Assembly: GCF_002127325.2 (NCBI RefSeq)
Contig: NC_035436.2
Span: 117,790,771 to 117,854,770 of the forward strand
DNA: 64,000 bases
Reading direction: 5' to 3'
Source of the DNA: Helianthus annuus
Taxonomy: Eukaryota > Streptophyta > Magnoliopsida > Asterales > Asteraceae
In this document: positions 34,832 to 46,923 of the stretch, in pieces
Layout: the number at the start of each line of letters is the position of its first letter
Numbering within the stretch: the first letter of the stretch is position 1
The notes under the pieces: model-generated
Databases searched by the model: none
Told to the model about the DNA's origin: nothing
What the model saw: the letters and a program-made list of their open reading frames with translations, nothing else
Translations under genes and position numbers: made by a program

Positions 34832-36527
34832 GACTCCCCCTCAGATGTTGACGAGTCTTAAGTGTCGAGTCTTCAATGACTTCAGTCTTTATCAGTCTTT
34901 TCATCATCATCAACAGACTCCTCACGAACAACATGTAAAAATCTAATGGATCACTCGCAGAAATTTTACATTCAAAGAATGATTTTACAATGTTAATCTT
35001 TGAAGAACCACTTGAAGATATATATCATTTTTATTTTCAAAACAAACACACTCTCCCAATCCATTTGTTCATCATGTTTAGCACCCGGAATGTTGAACAT
35101 CAACTTTTCAATACCAGTTGTCGAAAATCCTTTTGAATTTTTGATATAAGAGAAATAAAATGCTGTAAAGAAATATTTACAAACATTATTTTTGTGAGCT
35201 TGTGTAAGAGGATCATATCAGCTAATGAGACAAATCACCAACACCGTTAAGCTTTGATTTCATTTTAAGTTTTAAACAATTTACCTAGATTGTCAGTATA
35301 CTGGTCCACTTAAATTTTCACACAAAGTTCAACTGATCCGAGATACGATATTAATGTTTTAAAGACTTGAACTTAATTGTGTATCACTCCACTTGAATAT
35401 ACTCCTGTATCCAGATCCCAATATTCAGTCTTACAGGTGAGTATACCACAGATGATATCTGTAAAGGGGTTATGTGCGAGGGCCGTGAGAGCTCAGGTCG
35501 ATACTTCCGTATACGCAGAGAGATGACGGCTTCGACTTTAGGTGGGTCCCCTTTAGAGGATCTTTTAATTACAACAGCAGCGACTATCAATTTTATTGTT
35601 TCATCAGCTTGCTGAGGGCGATGCTATGTTTCAAGCATTTTGCAGAAAGCATTATCCGGGGACTAGGTCAGTACTTCCATACAGCAGAAGTCCCGGGATA
35701 ATACCCCAGATATCACTGAGTATAAAGACCTAGTATCTCAGAATACGGGGCCTTTCAAACAAGATTTCGGGGGTTACCCATATATTCAAGAATAGTTACC
35801 CAGGAATCAAGCAAGTTTGAATTAGGTTTATATCTCGTTTCAATTTACTAAATGTGCAAAAACCTACTGACACATCCGCAGTAAGATTGTTTATCACTTT
35901 TAAACTTTCCAATTCTTTAGCATGTTGTGATAGTCCACTGATGTACTATCATTTCCTCTTTTTCACAACAAAACTCATTTTTGATTTTATCATGTTTTTG
36001 GCTTTTTGAAATTTTCTAATGTTTTTGGATTTTCTGAAATTTACTACTCCCCCTAAAATGCAAACACATTAACTAAAATATGAAAACAAACTGTACAGAA
36101 ACATGACAACCGATATCAAATCGCCTCAATTCGCCATTCATTTGGCATAAACAATCAGAACTCCCCCTATCAACAAACTATTTTCCCATTTAGATTTCAA
36201 AACACTTAAGTTTGTTTTAATCAAAATGGTTTTTCCGGAAAATAAGTTTGATTGATTTTATCACTTGTAGATTTATCAAACAAATGTTCGGGGATGTGGT
36301 TCATCATCTTGTCTTCCAACCAAAAGTAGGAAAATACAAGTACAAATTAATGTCCTTGATTTACCATTTGCACAATCAAATCTTCTAACCACTTGTAATT
36401 ATAACCAACAAACATAAACAAACCTCTTTACCGATTGTATGATTGACGTTACCGAATAAAATTCAAGAAAGATGCCGATTCATGCTCCACGCTTACCAAC
36501 CTGGGAGCTCCGGCAAGTCAGGTTTTT
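34832..36527 (-). other. C2 3' internal region, non-coding, with PPT
   Basis: PPT CTGAGGGGGAGTC on the minus strand at 34832-34844. The rest is homologous in parts to C1 4096-6140: a CTGCGTATACGG-type core at 35492-35527, a decayed one near 35664-35692, and the sequence after the gag stop. No pol motif on either strand. Confidence 0.8.
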
Positions 36528-38681
36528 CTATTTAAACAGATTCACCCAAGCCTGACGGTCCTTGGGTGATTTCGAATTCTTGTTCAACAATGGTGGAAAG
36601 TTTGTATCATCCATTGTTAAACCTGAATTCTCAGTTTTTACCTCAACAACTGGCTCTTCTGGCTTTACCGTACCAGAATCATTGCCTGAATGTGGCTTGT
36701 CGGACTTTAATGAGCCAGATTCATTGCCGACATGTGGCTCCTTTGTTTCCGAAGAAACAGATTCATCGCCACCAAATTTTACCTTCTTCTTTATCTCCTC
36801 TTTTGTCCTCAGATTTGCATCTGACGAATTCGGTTTACTTGACTTTGCAGTTGAGGGAGTTGATTCATCAGAACTCTTATTCGAACTGTCGGGTGAACCC
36901 GAGGACAAAATCTTCTCCAGATATTCTCTGGCCTTCTTCCTCTTCCTTCGCATTTTGTCTTTTTGCCTCTGAGAAAGCTTCACTTTCGTTTCCTGAACTT
37001 TAGGTTTTTGAACCTTCTGTTCTTTGACTTTCTGTTCTGAAACTTTCAGTTCCTTGGGCTTTTCTTTGACTTTGACTGACTTCATCACCCTTTTCTGAGA
37101 TACAGCCCTCGATCTCTCATTTGATCTCATTGGGCAATCTCTGGCAATGTGACCTTTGATTTGACAATTATAGCATCTTCTCGATTCAAACCTCCAATTC
37201 TGGCAGTTAACAGCAATGTGTCCTTGATAGCCGCATCTGTAACACACTCTGTTATCGTACCAATCACCATTTTCATACCAAACGCTCAGATCAAAGCACT
37301 GTTTGGCTTGGTGATACTCTTTTCTTCTCTTGATTGCTGGATTTGACTTTTGAGCACTGTGGTCCGACCTGCACCACTTATTGCCAACAATTTTTGAGTT
37401 TTCATTTTTTACTTTTTGTAGTTTTTCATTGCGATTGGATGATCGATCTAATGAACTTTTATTATCTTTTTGAACATTTTTCTCATTTTTAATTTTTTGT
37501 TTCTGTTCCACTTTCTTCTTCAAAGGTTTTTGCTTAGAGCATTCACCTTTTTCAGTTGATTGTAGAACAGTTTTCTGAAATTTTTCTTTTAATTTCAAAA
37601 ACAATTTTTGTTTTTCAGCTTTTTCATTTTCATCATCAGATTTCTCATCACAATCTTCAACTTTGACATTGTCAAAGTTTGTGACATCGTCACTTATTGG
37701 AACTGAATTGATAGGTTTTGGACAGGGAAAATTCAAACTGTCTGAGGAAGTCACAAAACCTTTCAATTTATTCTCAAGTTCATCAATCTTGTTTCTTGAA
37801 TTCTCAGCTTCATTTTCAAGCTGAGATATTTTTACAAGATGAGACTTGATTGATTTTTCATTTTCATTCTTCATGTTTTCAAGAACAGACTTTTCATGTT
37901 CCAAAACTTTTATCTGTTCTTGAAATTTCGTTTCATTTGCTTTCAAGTTTTTGTTCTCAAGCTTTATCCAGAAATCTTCATTTTCTGAAGATTTCTTTTT
38001 GCTTTCAAAGTCTTTTTCTTTTTCTTTCAAAACCTTGTTTTCTGATATTAAACTGTTTAAGTCATCTAACAGTTTAACATTCTCAGATTTCAACTTCTCA
38101 CAATTTCCCTGTAAATTTAGAATCTGTTTTTCATCAATTTGTTTCTCATTGTTCAACTTCCTGACTTTAGATATCAAACTTTCCGCATCTTTCAAGAGTT
38201 TGTCATTCTCAGTCTTGAAGTTGTCACATTTTGAGCAACCTGTTTCATTCTTCACAGATTCTTCAGCCTTTAAAGCTCCTTCTTCCGATGAATGATCAAA
38301 GATAGGTGCGTTTTCTGCAATCTCTTTCTTTAACTCTGATTCAGGATTCACAGATACAAGTTTTTCAGATTCTACTTTCTCAATCTTGACCAATGGAACT
38401 TGTTCAATCTTCTCAGCTCTGATCTTTTCTTTAACAATGACTGCCTTTTGAATCTTTCTTTTTGCATCTTGTTTTTCTTTCAATTTTTCAATTTTATCGG
38501 CATAAAATAACTTTCCACTACGTTGATCAGATGGAAGTTGTTGTTTAAGATATTCAAGCTTCCGGATTTTCTCTTCATAATTGTCACTTTCTTCATCAGA
38601 CGAATGATCAAAAATCGGAACTTTTTCAACAACTTCTTTTGCTGAGACTGTTTCTTCTTCTTGCTTTATCGGAAAATACTG
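36528..38681 (-). CDS. C2 gag (coiled coil and two zinc knuckles; UBN2 lost)
   Basis: Uninterrupted minus-strand frame of about 717 codons; its true start is unclear. A possible ATG at 38725 lies in another frame and would need a frameshift near 38675. Order: acidic DHSSDEESD segment, LPSDQRSGKLFYADKIEKL, a second DHSSEEGALK segment, CSKCDNFK, a long Lys/Glu coiled coil, CPKPINSVP, SLSVWYENGDWY-like block, CYRCGYQGHIAVNC and CYNCQIKGHIARDC (near 37250 and 37175), Lys-rich region, Ser-rich repeats, and the MDDTNFPPLLNKN end. Near-identical in parts to C1 gag but without its frameshift. The UBN2 capsid-like domain is absent, so particle formation would need gag from a relative. Confidence 0.85.
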   Translation of the reverse strand, partial: QYFPIKQEEETVSAKEVVEKVPIFDHSSDEESDNYEEKIRKLEYLKQQLPSDQRSGKLFYADKIEKLKEKQDAKRKIQKAVIVKEKIRAEKIEQVPLVKIEKVESEKLVSVNPESELKKEIAENAPIFDHSSEEGALKAEESVKNETGCSKCDNFKTENDKLLKDAESLISKVRKLNNEKQIDEKQILNLQGNCEKLKSENVKLLDDLNSLISENKVLKEKEKDFESKKKSSENEDFWIKLENKNLKANETKFQEQIKVLEHEKSVLENMKNENEKSIKSHLVKISQLENEAENSRNKIDELENKLKGFVTSSDSLNFPCPKPINSVPISDDVTNFDNVKVEDCDEKSDDENEKAEKQKLFLKLKEKFQKTVLQSTEKGECSKQKPLKKKVEQKQKIKNEKNVQKDNKSSLDRSSNRNEKLQKVKNENSKIVGNKWCRSDHSAQKSNPAIKRRKEYHQAKQCFDLSVWYENGDWYDNRVCYRCGYQGHIAVNCQNWRFESRRCYNCQIKGHIARDCPMRSNERSRAVSQKRVMKSVKVKEKPKELKVSEQKVKEQKVQKPKVQETKVKLSQRQKDKMRRKRKKAREYLEKILSSGSPDSSNKSSDESTPSTAKSSKPNSSDANLRTKEEIKKKVKFGGDESVSSETKEPHVGNESGSLKSDKPHSGNDSGTVKPEEPVVEVKTENSGLTMDDTNFPPLLNKNSKSPKDRQAWVNLFK

Positions 38682-39372
38682 TTATATTCATGATACACAT
38701 ATGCCAACAATTCCTCAAACTCCATGTTTTGATCTTCAAAGTTTCTCAAATTCACTTTTACTCTACTATTTGACCAAATTGATCACCCCTCAACAACACA
38801 TGCACCACTTTGAATGAACACACAATGGCCGACAACACTGTTTGTAATACAAGAATTATTGGACCGAACACTAAAGCCAATCACATGAGCTGAAAATTTA
38901 TTATACTTTGTTTACACTTAAGAATGAGTGGCCGACAATTGTAGTCACACGAAATAAATCTGAATGGTCCTCAAAATGGGCGGCAACTTTTAGATTTTGT
39001 TTGCACTAAAGGCTTATCGGTTGAGAATTAATGATACCATATTTCGATAACATGCAAATATTAATGTCTGACAAGAATTTTAACGTGATTGGGCCAAACA
39101 TAATTGTTCACATGGGCTGCTAACATTTAATTCAAAATCTGTCAACTTTATCACATGCAATTTTTAAACACACAAATCCTTTAGAACCGACAACAACTTT
39201 TCATTGGACCAACATAATTCTCTAATCGATATGATTGAGCCTTTTTTTAAGTGGACAATGAATATTATTGATTGTGAGACCCCTTTTTAACCATTTTTCA
39301 TTTGACCGCCCAACCCACTCACTATTAACAATTAATATGATTTGGCTAATACTTATCAAACTGACATGTTGA
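38682..39372 (-). other. C2 region between leader array and gag
   Basis: About 690 bp where UBN2 should be. No ORF. Loosely repeated words on the plus strand (GGCCGACAA near 38827 and 38931; TTGGACC or TTGGGCC followed by AACATAAT near 38857, 39090 and 39205). Probably decayed sequence replacing the gag N-terminus. Confidence 0.55.
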
Positions 39373-39664
39373 TTTTCAAACGGTCATCATTAATCTCAAA
39401 CTGAACAGTGCTTGCTTTAAACGGTCAGGGACACTTTCAGACGGTCATGTGTATTTTCAAACGAGGGGACTTAAGTTTCAAACGACAGAAATCATTTTCA
39501 AACGATAAATTTCAAACGGTTATACATTTTCAAACGGTAGGATATGCTTCAAACGATAGATTCCATTTTCAAACGACAGGAAGTAATTTTCAAACGACAG
39601 AAAGTGTTTTCAAACGATAGGAAGTGATTTTCAAACGGACAAGCAATGTTTCGTTCAAACGGAC
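39373..39664 (-). repeat. C2 leader array of CGTTTGAAA units
   Basis: About 14 units on the minus strand with core CGTTTGAAA preceded by C or T, most of them 19-21 bp apart (two helical turns). Same core as in the C2 LTR at 31545-31679. Same position as the C1 array. Confidence 0.9.
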
Positions 39665-39857
39665 ACCCTTTTTTAAGCCATTTTTGTCACTTTTACTTCG
39701 AGTTTTAACCTGAAATTCTCAAGGCTTTGTTAAAACACCATTACGCACATATTGTGAGAGTTTCAGTCAATTTCAACCGTAAAAAGTATCGGTTTTGAAC
39801 AGAAGGTGTAGAAAAACAGATTTTCAAGCTGAATATGGCAAGAACTCCTCGTCCTGA

Positions 39858-39869
39858 GCTCTGATACCA
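39858..39869 (-). other. C2 primer-binding site
   Basis: Plus strand GCTCTGATACCA, so TGGTATCAGAGC on the element's own strand, two bases from the LTR end. Confidence 0.88.
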
Positions 39870-39871
39870 CT

Positions 39872-40016
39872 TGTAGGACCGTGTCGCGACCTAAACGAGT
39901 CGTTCGGAAGAGCTCAAATCCGTTTCAGAGGCGGAAACAAAGAAACGGACGTGTACACAGCTTGATCTATACTTTAAACCTCTTGTACATTCATTTAACA
40001 GTGATTACAGCGAGAG
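39872..40016 (-). repeat. C2 5' LTR, truncated
   Basis: Aligns with the first 145 bp of 31322-31679 with many substitutions (shared GAGTCGTTCGGAAGAGCTC and GTTTCAGAGGCGGAAAC). Homology stops near 40016 at a deletion joint with G2 gag. Confidence 0.85.
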
Positions 40017-40485
40017 TCACTCAAGAATGGATCTAGGCATTGCCATGTCTCGTCTCAAAAATGGAGCCACTCAAGAGTCACCGAAAGAAGCAGAAGTCAG
40101 GCCTGCACCAAAATCAAGGAAGCGTAAGGCTTCAAAGAAACCCGCAGCAGTTACATCCAATCAAGCGGGACCTAGCCAGGTAGCGACGCCACCAGCTAGG
40201 AAGCCGTACTTGGGAGCTACCCCATGGTGCAAGCGATGCAACCGTCATCATAAAAACCTCATACCCTGCTCCACATGTACCTACTGTGGACAGTTGGGAC
40301 ATTTGATTAACATATGCCGCTTTGCTATCCAAAACAAAGCTGTTGCAAACCTTGCTGCTACCCAACTCCAAGTCAACCCTACTCAAGCCCGTTTCCCGTC
40401 TGGTACTTGCTACAACTGTGGTGAGACGAGCCATTTCAGAAACAAATGCCCGAAGATTGTCAATTCAAATCCAACCCTTGGATGA
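40017..40485 (+). pseudogene. G2 gag, C-terminal fragment with zinc knuckles
   Basis: Open frame of about 150 codons to TGA 40483-40485. A basic SRKRKASKK linker as in G3 gag, then CKRCNRHH, CTYCGQLGHLINIC and CYNCGETSHFRNKC, both CCHC motifs complete. The ATG at 40027 is probably internal. The frame ends 10 residues after the last knuckle with no protease. Confidence 0.85.
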
Positions 40486-42394
40486 GCATTTGGCCGAGCA
40501 AAAGATGTTGCTGTCTTATGCCTTTGCTTCTTTTGTTTTCTTGTATTGTGAAACAATCTGTTTTGCTCATAAATAAAATTTGTTGTTCACAATTTTAATA
40601 TACAAGTGTAGTTACATGTGTATATGGCATTTCCCTATGATACATGCATCAAGGAACTATGCTCTTTACAAACTACTCTTGTGATTCTCCCTTTCAAGTG
40701 ATCGCTCATGATTTCCTCGAAAATTTTAAGTACTCATTTCATTCTAAAAAACGAAGTACATGAAATGAAGTGACATGATGAGTAATCATGCTTTTCGCAC
40801 ATCTGTGCCTTTGAATCCTTGGTTAGATAACTAAGGGTATTTTCAGATCTCATACCTAATACGTGCTGATTTTTTTCAACATGATTTCAAAAACATTGTC
40901 TATATTTTCAAAAAAAAAAAAACAACTTCCATGATTTTAAAAACATTTCATATAGTCGAAAACATTTTTAATATAGTATATTTACTTAATATATCAAATG
41001 CATGATTTCAAAAACCTTGTCTATATTTTCAAAAACAACCTTCATGATTTCAAAATGTCATTACTTATATTAAGTGCGTGATTTCAAAAGCATCATACAT
41101 GTTTTCAAAAACCTTATACATAATTTCAAAACTCATCTTGCATGATTTTAAAACATTTTTTTTACCTACCTAATACACCTACTTTATGATTTCAAAAGTA
41201 TTATATATAAGGTTTCCAAAAAACATTAAACACATTTTAGAACCCCATGCATAGTTTTCAAAGTATTTTCCTCATACATTGACTTAACCTTCAAATTCCG
41301 CTTCATATGTCACCTTGGCATATCTAGCATCTCAACTTCATAAGCATTTTTACTTCATGTTTTGACTTAAGCACATCCAGTGCAAGGTTTCAAAACATCT
41401 TCAATTCAAATCCATGAGGGATCTTTCTATCTTCACCTTTAGACCCTTGTGTATGATTATCATTCAATCAGAGTCCTTAATTGGATTCCTTGTGTACCTT
41501 AATTCAAAATATTTTGGTTCCTTACAATCGAAATCGAATTTCCTCTTTAAGATCTTTCTATCTTCATAGTTAGATTCTTGATAATGTTTAAAGTACCAAA
41601 TGAAATCCACAGAAGGATTCCTAGTGTGCTTTAAATACTTGTGTGATTATGTGTCTATGCATTTTGCGTTTTCTTTTATGCATTTCTGTGTTTTTATACT
41701 CTGGATATTCGTTATCCAAGTCCTCGTAGAACCTTTCATATCTTCATATGAGGGATTCGTAGTAGGATATTCAAAAAGGTACTATCTTAAATCCTTATTT
41801 GGCTTCTACATGGTAGTCAAGACCCTTGGATTATATAGTACTATTCCATGATTCAAAAAGAGACCCTTTGAGTGGTCTAGTCAAAAGATTGATTCAGAAT
41901 CTGGTTAAGAATGACATGTGATGATATAAGCTGAAAAGACTCCTTGGCGGTCTAGAGATCATTTATTGACTCAGTTAAAAGGACCCTATGGTAGTCTAGC
42001 CACAATCATCACAGGATCGTTCGTTGTTTTCTTCCCCTACACATTTTAAGATGAACTGTGCGGACTATGCAAGGAATTACATAATTATGGACGCGTACAT
42101 AATTATGAAATTCAGTGCACAGAAACCCAGTAAGAATTATTATGTGTAAGAACCGATAGTGACAACAATAACAAAATGTGAACAATGTAATAGAGGTACG
42201 GTGGACGCACCAATAACGCTTTATATATTTGTATATAAGTGTCCCTCTCACATTGCAAACATGACGTTATTTAAAGTTACTAGAAGTTCAGGACTTTAGC
42301 CAGTATTGTTTGATCTTTCAACTACATGTTTCAAACTCTCACAAGTTTCCTCTAAAGAAAATTTCGGGACGAAATTTCCTAAAGTAGGGGAGAC
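40486..42394 (+). other. G2 3' internal region, non-coding, pol absent, with PPT
   Basis: 1.9 kb between gag and the PPT (AAAGTAGGGGAGAC, 42381-42394). No pol motif. From 40870 to 41230 the word ATGATTTCAAAA or a close variant recurs about ten times at irregular spacing. From 41390 to 42010 loosely repeated GATCTTTCTATCTTCA and GACCC-TATGGTAGTCTAG blocks occur. TTTCGGGACGAAATTTCC before the PPT is the usual Tekay-type 3' end. Confidence 0.7.
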
Positions 42395-45300
42395 TGTGAC
42401 ACCTGTGTCACTTCAACCATCAAACAAATACCAAACCAATGAAATATTGTATTTCATACTTGGGATTTGTAAAAATATGTGTATCATTTGCACATATCAA
42501 TTCTTGTTCGATTTCGGGCTCTAAATCGCTTTCTGGAAGGTTATACGCGCACTGATGCGTAAATATAACCAGTTTAATGCAACAAACACTCCGGAATAGT
42601 GACATAGGCTTAACATACCCTAAATAACCTTTATATAACTTAGAAATAGGTTTTGGAAGGTTTGGTGTGCCGAAATCAAGTCTATTCGCTTACAGGAACT
42701 AAATATGAAAAACTGTGAAAGTATGCCGATTTGTACTTTAACGAACATTACGGAACATGACCATAAGTTAAACATACCCTAAATATCCTTTACATAGCTT
42801 AGAAATAGGCTTTGAGGGGTTCGGTGTGCTAAAATAAACTTTTTGGTCATTTAGGGACTAAAAGCGTCAAAAAGTGCATAAGTTTGCATTTTCGCGCATA
42901 ACTTACGTTCTGAAAACATCCGGACATCCAAAAATTTACGTAAGCATTAAAATATTTTGTTTTAATGTTTGGCATAAGAAAAATCCATTCGTCGCGCAAT
43001 TTGGATCGTTTTTCGCGCTTATGCGCATTCCGTCGTAATTAAGCAAACATCGCGATCATACGACCAAACGAACCAACATCCGACATATTTTTGAGCATGT
43101 TTTGAGTTCCCTATACTTTAACTTCATTTTAGAGCCTTGAAATGAGGTTAACGGGGTTTAAACGCATCGAAAATGGCTTAAACAGGCTGCAGGGACGATT
43201 TCTGCCAATTTTGAAACTTTTCTGAAGCTGGCACTTGCTAGCGCTGCGCGAGCACCAACTGCTCTCCCCGTAGCGCTACGCGAGCACCTCATCTGGACAG
43301 AAAGTTGATTTTCTGCATTTTTCAGCAATGGGGTCGAACTTGGGGGTCTATTTTGTAACATTTTCAATACCGTTTACTGGTTTTGGGGCACCCCTAGTAT
43401 CCCAAAACCATGGGCCATATGTGTACGGCCCAGATTGATGCTCGTTTATCAAGGAACGATCTTAACGGTTCTTGATTCTCTATAAATACCCACCTCCTCT
43501 TCACTTCTTCTTCACACATTTGCTCTCAACTTCTTCTCTAAGTTGAAGATCCCCTTGTGGAACTTCATACCTGAGAAATTTTGGGTTCAAATGTTCAAGG
43601 ATTGGACCCGCTGTAAGTATTCTTTCGTGCTTTTCGTTCGTTTTAGCATTAAAGTCAAACTGTGTTTGACTTCCTGCATTGACCAGTTTATGGTCAACGC
43701 GAAGTTCGTTGGAACTTCATAACGTGAGCGTAATCACGATGGTTATAGTCCCTAGTGACTATACCTACTGATTACCACGTTCTCTAGGCTCAGTGACGAG
43801 TCGTAGTTTTGGCCAAAATACGTTTTCTCACGTATTTTGTAACCAAACTACTCTAGGGTATTAAAACCGTTTGTTTTAATACCAAACCTGTTTTCTAACT
43901 TAACTAAACATGTTCTAGCATGTTTAGCTCGTCGCTTTTAGATTTGTGCTTATTTAGGGTGGTAAAGGTAAGCGATCTAAACAATCGCTTATATGCTTTC
44001 GAACCCGACCCATTTGGTCGATCTTTAGGATCCGACCAAACACTTTAGGTGACCATGGTTGTATAGAGAATAACCTTACGAGGTTATACCTTATGGTCTC
44101 ATCGTTTAAGTAGTTGTATGATAAGTAGTTTCTATGCCTTAGGAAAATTACCAAAATACCCTTTTGTCGCCAAAATTCATTTTAAGCCTATGTAACATAA
44201 CTTTTGACATCTGAACTGATTTAGCAACAATATTGAACCTGTTAAGGCATATTTCACTTGTCATAGGGCTAGTTAGGCATTCCGAATGCGTTTTACGCGA
44301 ACGACGCGCTAAAGTAGCATAAGCTACCTAAACGGGTCGTATTGGGTCATTAGCACTTAAGTTAGGTTTCATTTTAGTATATGGGCTTTGTTAAACCATA
44401 TCATATGAGTTCCAATACTCATTTGGTTTACGAAACCTCATACTATCCAATCTCCCAATTTAGGTCTGGTTATTTATGTAGTTATCTATATAGGGTGTCG
44501 TTTGATTCCGTGATCCCTCTAGCTTTGCTTGGTTGTTGTTCAAGACTTCTAAGCACCCTCAAGTGAGTACATAGACCCCTCTTTTACTGTTTTTCAAACG
44601 TTTTGGGATGAAACACATGTGCCTACTTGTTACTTTCATGCTTTCCATGTTTTCATATCATATACTTGCTATGTTCATTAGTACACTATTAGTACATGAT
44701 TTCATTATGATTTGCTATGTATGTTTACTTAACATGCTAGCACATTGTTTTACATTACATTTCTTTTGCTATGTATGTTTACTTAACATGCTAGCACATT
44801 GTTTTACATTACATTTCTTTTGCTATGTATGTTTACTTAACATGCTAGCACATTGTTTTACATTCATTCTTTTGCTATGTATGTTTACTGAGCATGCTAG
44901 CACATTTTTTTACATGACTTTTCTGCTTTGTATGTTTACTTAGCATACTTAGTACATTGCTTTACATTGCATCTCTGTTGCATATGTTCTCGTAACATAT
45001 GGACACATTGTTTTACATCTCTACCTTGTATGTTTACTTAGCATACTAGGTACATTATTTTCATAAAACATGCTTACATTTGGTATATCATTTGGTTTGT
45101 TTAACGGATCTTTATTACATTCATTAACACCGATCATGCCGCTCGGTAGTAGGTAGTGGTACCATAGGACTTGACAAATCCCATTCCTAAAATCCTAGGT
45201 TTGTTTGGATGGAATGACCGAATCCGAAAACATTTCTTTTTGATAACTTTTACTCTAAGGTTATCCTGCTGTCTCAAGGCTTGAATGTATGCATTTAACA

Positions 45301-46200
45301 TACATCATAAATGTTTGTATCAGTATAGCATGCATTTCCACAAAACATAACTTTGATTTAAACCAAGTTTTACTTTAATACTTTGTTTTGTGCATTTTCA
45401 CCTATGGTTTAGTTGATGCATTTCGCTAGCCATACATATTATTTTGGTTACACATTACATGTTTTACATTTGACACATAAACATTTGACATGTTATTCAA
45501 TACAATTGGCAATTGGTTTAAACATCGACATTTTACATTGGTGGTTTGATTGGGTAAAGTGATTTAAGTAACGAGGCGTGTGTAATATGATACAAGCATG
45601 GTGGATACGCCGCTGGTACTTCCTATATATAAGTGTTTGTATGATATTACATATCGCAGCGTTGTTTAAATCATTTCAGTTTAGACATATAACATATTTT
45701 TCACAAGACATTGTTTTACAAACAACTTATTTTATACAAACTCATTTTTACTTGGTTATTCATTTAACCTTATATTACTCTTTTACATATCATCTACCTT
45801 ATTACCGCTTTTCAAACGTTTTATAATAGCAAACACTTAAACTGGATTCATGACAAGTTTTCATTAAACATTTTCTTAAACCTAAGTCATGAATCCTATT
45901 TTCACAAAACCTATGTACTCGCCGGCATTTTTATGCTGATGTATTTTCACATGTGTTTCAGGTACTATAGTTGATGATATTGATGCATGCTCACGTAGGA
46001 TTGGACGAGGCCTTAGTGACATTAAAAGATGCAAGACTAGTTAACTATGTTATATCTTCTTTGTTTGTTAAGACATTGTAACTCTTTTAATCAATAAAAC
46101 AACATTTCAATTTTCCATGTGTTATGAAACAATGATTCTGTTACAACACTCCCCGACGATTCCGCCACGTTTTGTTGTTTTATGTGGTCGGGGTGTGACA
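42395..46200 (+). repeat. G2 3' LTR
   Basis: 3806 bp, TGTGACACCTG to GGGGTGTGACA, followed by TSD TCACG. Holds seven 50-bp tandem units at 44711-45060 against six in the 5' LTR, which explains most of the length difference. AATAAAAC near 46093. Confidence 0.94.
43239..43488 (+). promoter_or_regulatory. G2 3' LTR paired motif and TATA
   Basis: TAGCGCTGCGCGAGCACC at 43239 and TAGCGCTACGCGAGCACC at 43271, 32 bp start to start, both copies unchanged from the 5' LTR. TATAAATA 43481-43488. Confidence 0.8.
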
Positions 46201-46923
46201 TCACGACCTAGAGCTAGGCATGGTGGTATTCGCCTTGAAGATCTTGCGACATTATTTATATGGTACTCGATGTACAATCTTCACAGATCACAAATGCTTG
46301 CAGCACATATTTGATCAGAAGGAATTAAATATGCGTCAGCGACAATGGGTTGAGTTGCTGAACGAATATGACTGTGAGATTAAGTACCATCCTGGAAAAG
46401 TGAATGTAGTAGCGGATGCGAAAAGTCGAAAAGAAAGGGTTAAGACCCTAAGGGTTCGAGCATTGGAAATGACTATTCGAATAAATCTTACTGCACGCAT
46501 TCATGATGCCCAACAAGAAGCCCTTAAGAGGGAGAATCGTAGAGCTGAATATCTACGAGATATGGAGAAGAAATTGGTGCCAAACGAAGAGGGAACCTTA
46601 TACTTTATGGGACGCATTTGGGTTCCGCTCTCTGGCGGTATTCGAGAAGTCATCTTTGATGAGGCTCACAAGTCGAGATACTCGATCCACCCAGGATCGG
46701 ACAAGATGTATCAAGACTTGAAAGAACACTATTGGTGGCCGAAGCTTAAAAGCGATGTTGCTGTTTATTTTAGAAAGTGCCTAACCTATGCTAAGGTTAA
46801 GACCGGATATCCGAAACCGTGCGGTCTACTGCAGCAACCCGAGATACCCATGTGGAAGTGGGAGCAAATATCAATGAACTTCATAACCAAATTACCCAGG
46901 ACCCCTAGAGGGCATGATATGAT
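46201..46923 (+). pseudogene. G1 RNase H end and integrase start
   Basis: Resumes G1 pol after the second TCACG. RNase [13 protein letters not shown] and [12 protein letters not shown] with the catalytic Glu and Asp, then [12 protein letters not shown] and [11 protein letters not shown]. Integrase HHCC region: [13 protein letters not shown] and [13 protein letters not shown], with CLTYAK where the second Cys of CxxC is Tyr. It ends at [11 protein letters not shown], before the DDE core, where G4 is inserted. Confidence 0.92.

Larger units (their letters stand above)
31322..40016 (-). mobile_element. C2, gag-only copia-type element, 5' LTR truncated
   Basis: Minus-strand relative of C1. Left is the 3' LTR (597 bp once D1 is removed), then PPT, a non-coding region, a long gag ORF, leader array and PBS, and only about 145 bp of the 5' LTR before an abrupt change to G2 gag at about 40017. 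No TSD can be paired. A deletion removed the outer part of this LTR together with the middle of G2 gag. No pol. The two LTR pieces are clearly diverged, so C2 is older than C1. Confidence 0.88.
14470..46200 (+). mobile_element. G2, gypsy element with 3.8-kb LTRs, host of G3 and C2
   Basis: TSD TCACG at 14465-14469 and 46201-46205. LTRs begin TGTGACACCTG and end GGGGTGTGACA. The 5' LTR is split by G3 (total about 3767 bp without it); the 3' LTR is 3806 bp. The internal region holds a PBS, a gag start, C2, a gag end, 1.9 kb without ORFs and a PPT. No pol is present. The LTR shares a backbone with G3, a Tekay-like element, so G2 is probably a pol-less relative. Confidence 0.92.

Noticed and set aside
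41600..41851. 83-codon hydrophobic ORF in the G2 non-coding part
   Set aside because: Phe-rich translation of T-rich DNA; no known membrane family and no support from a relative.
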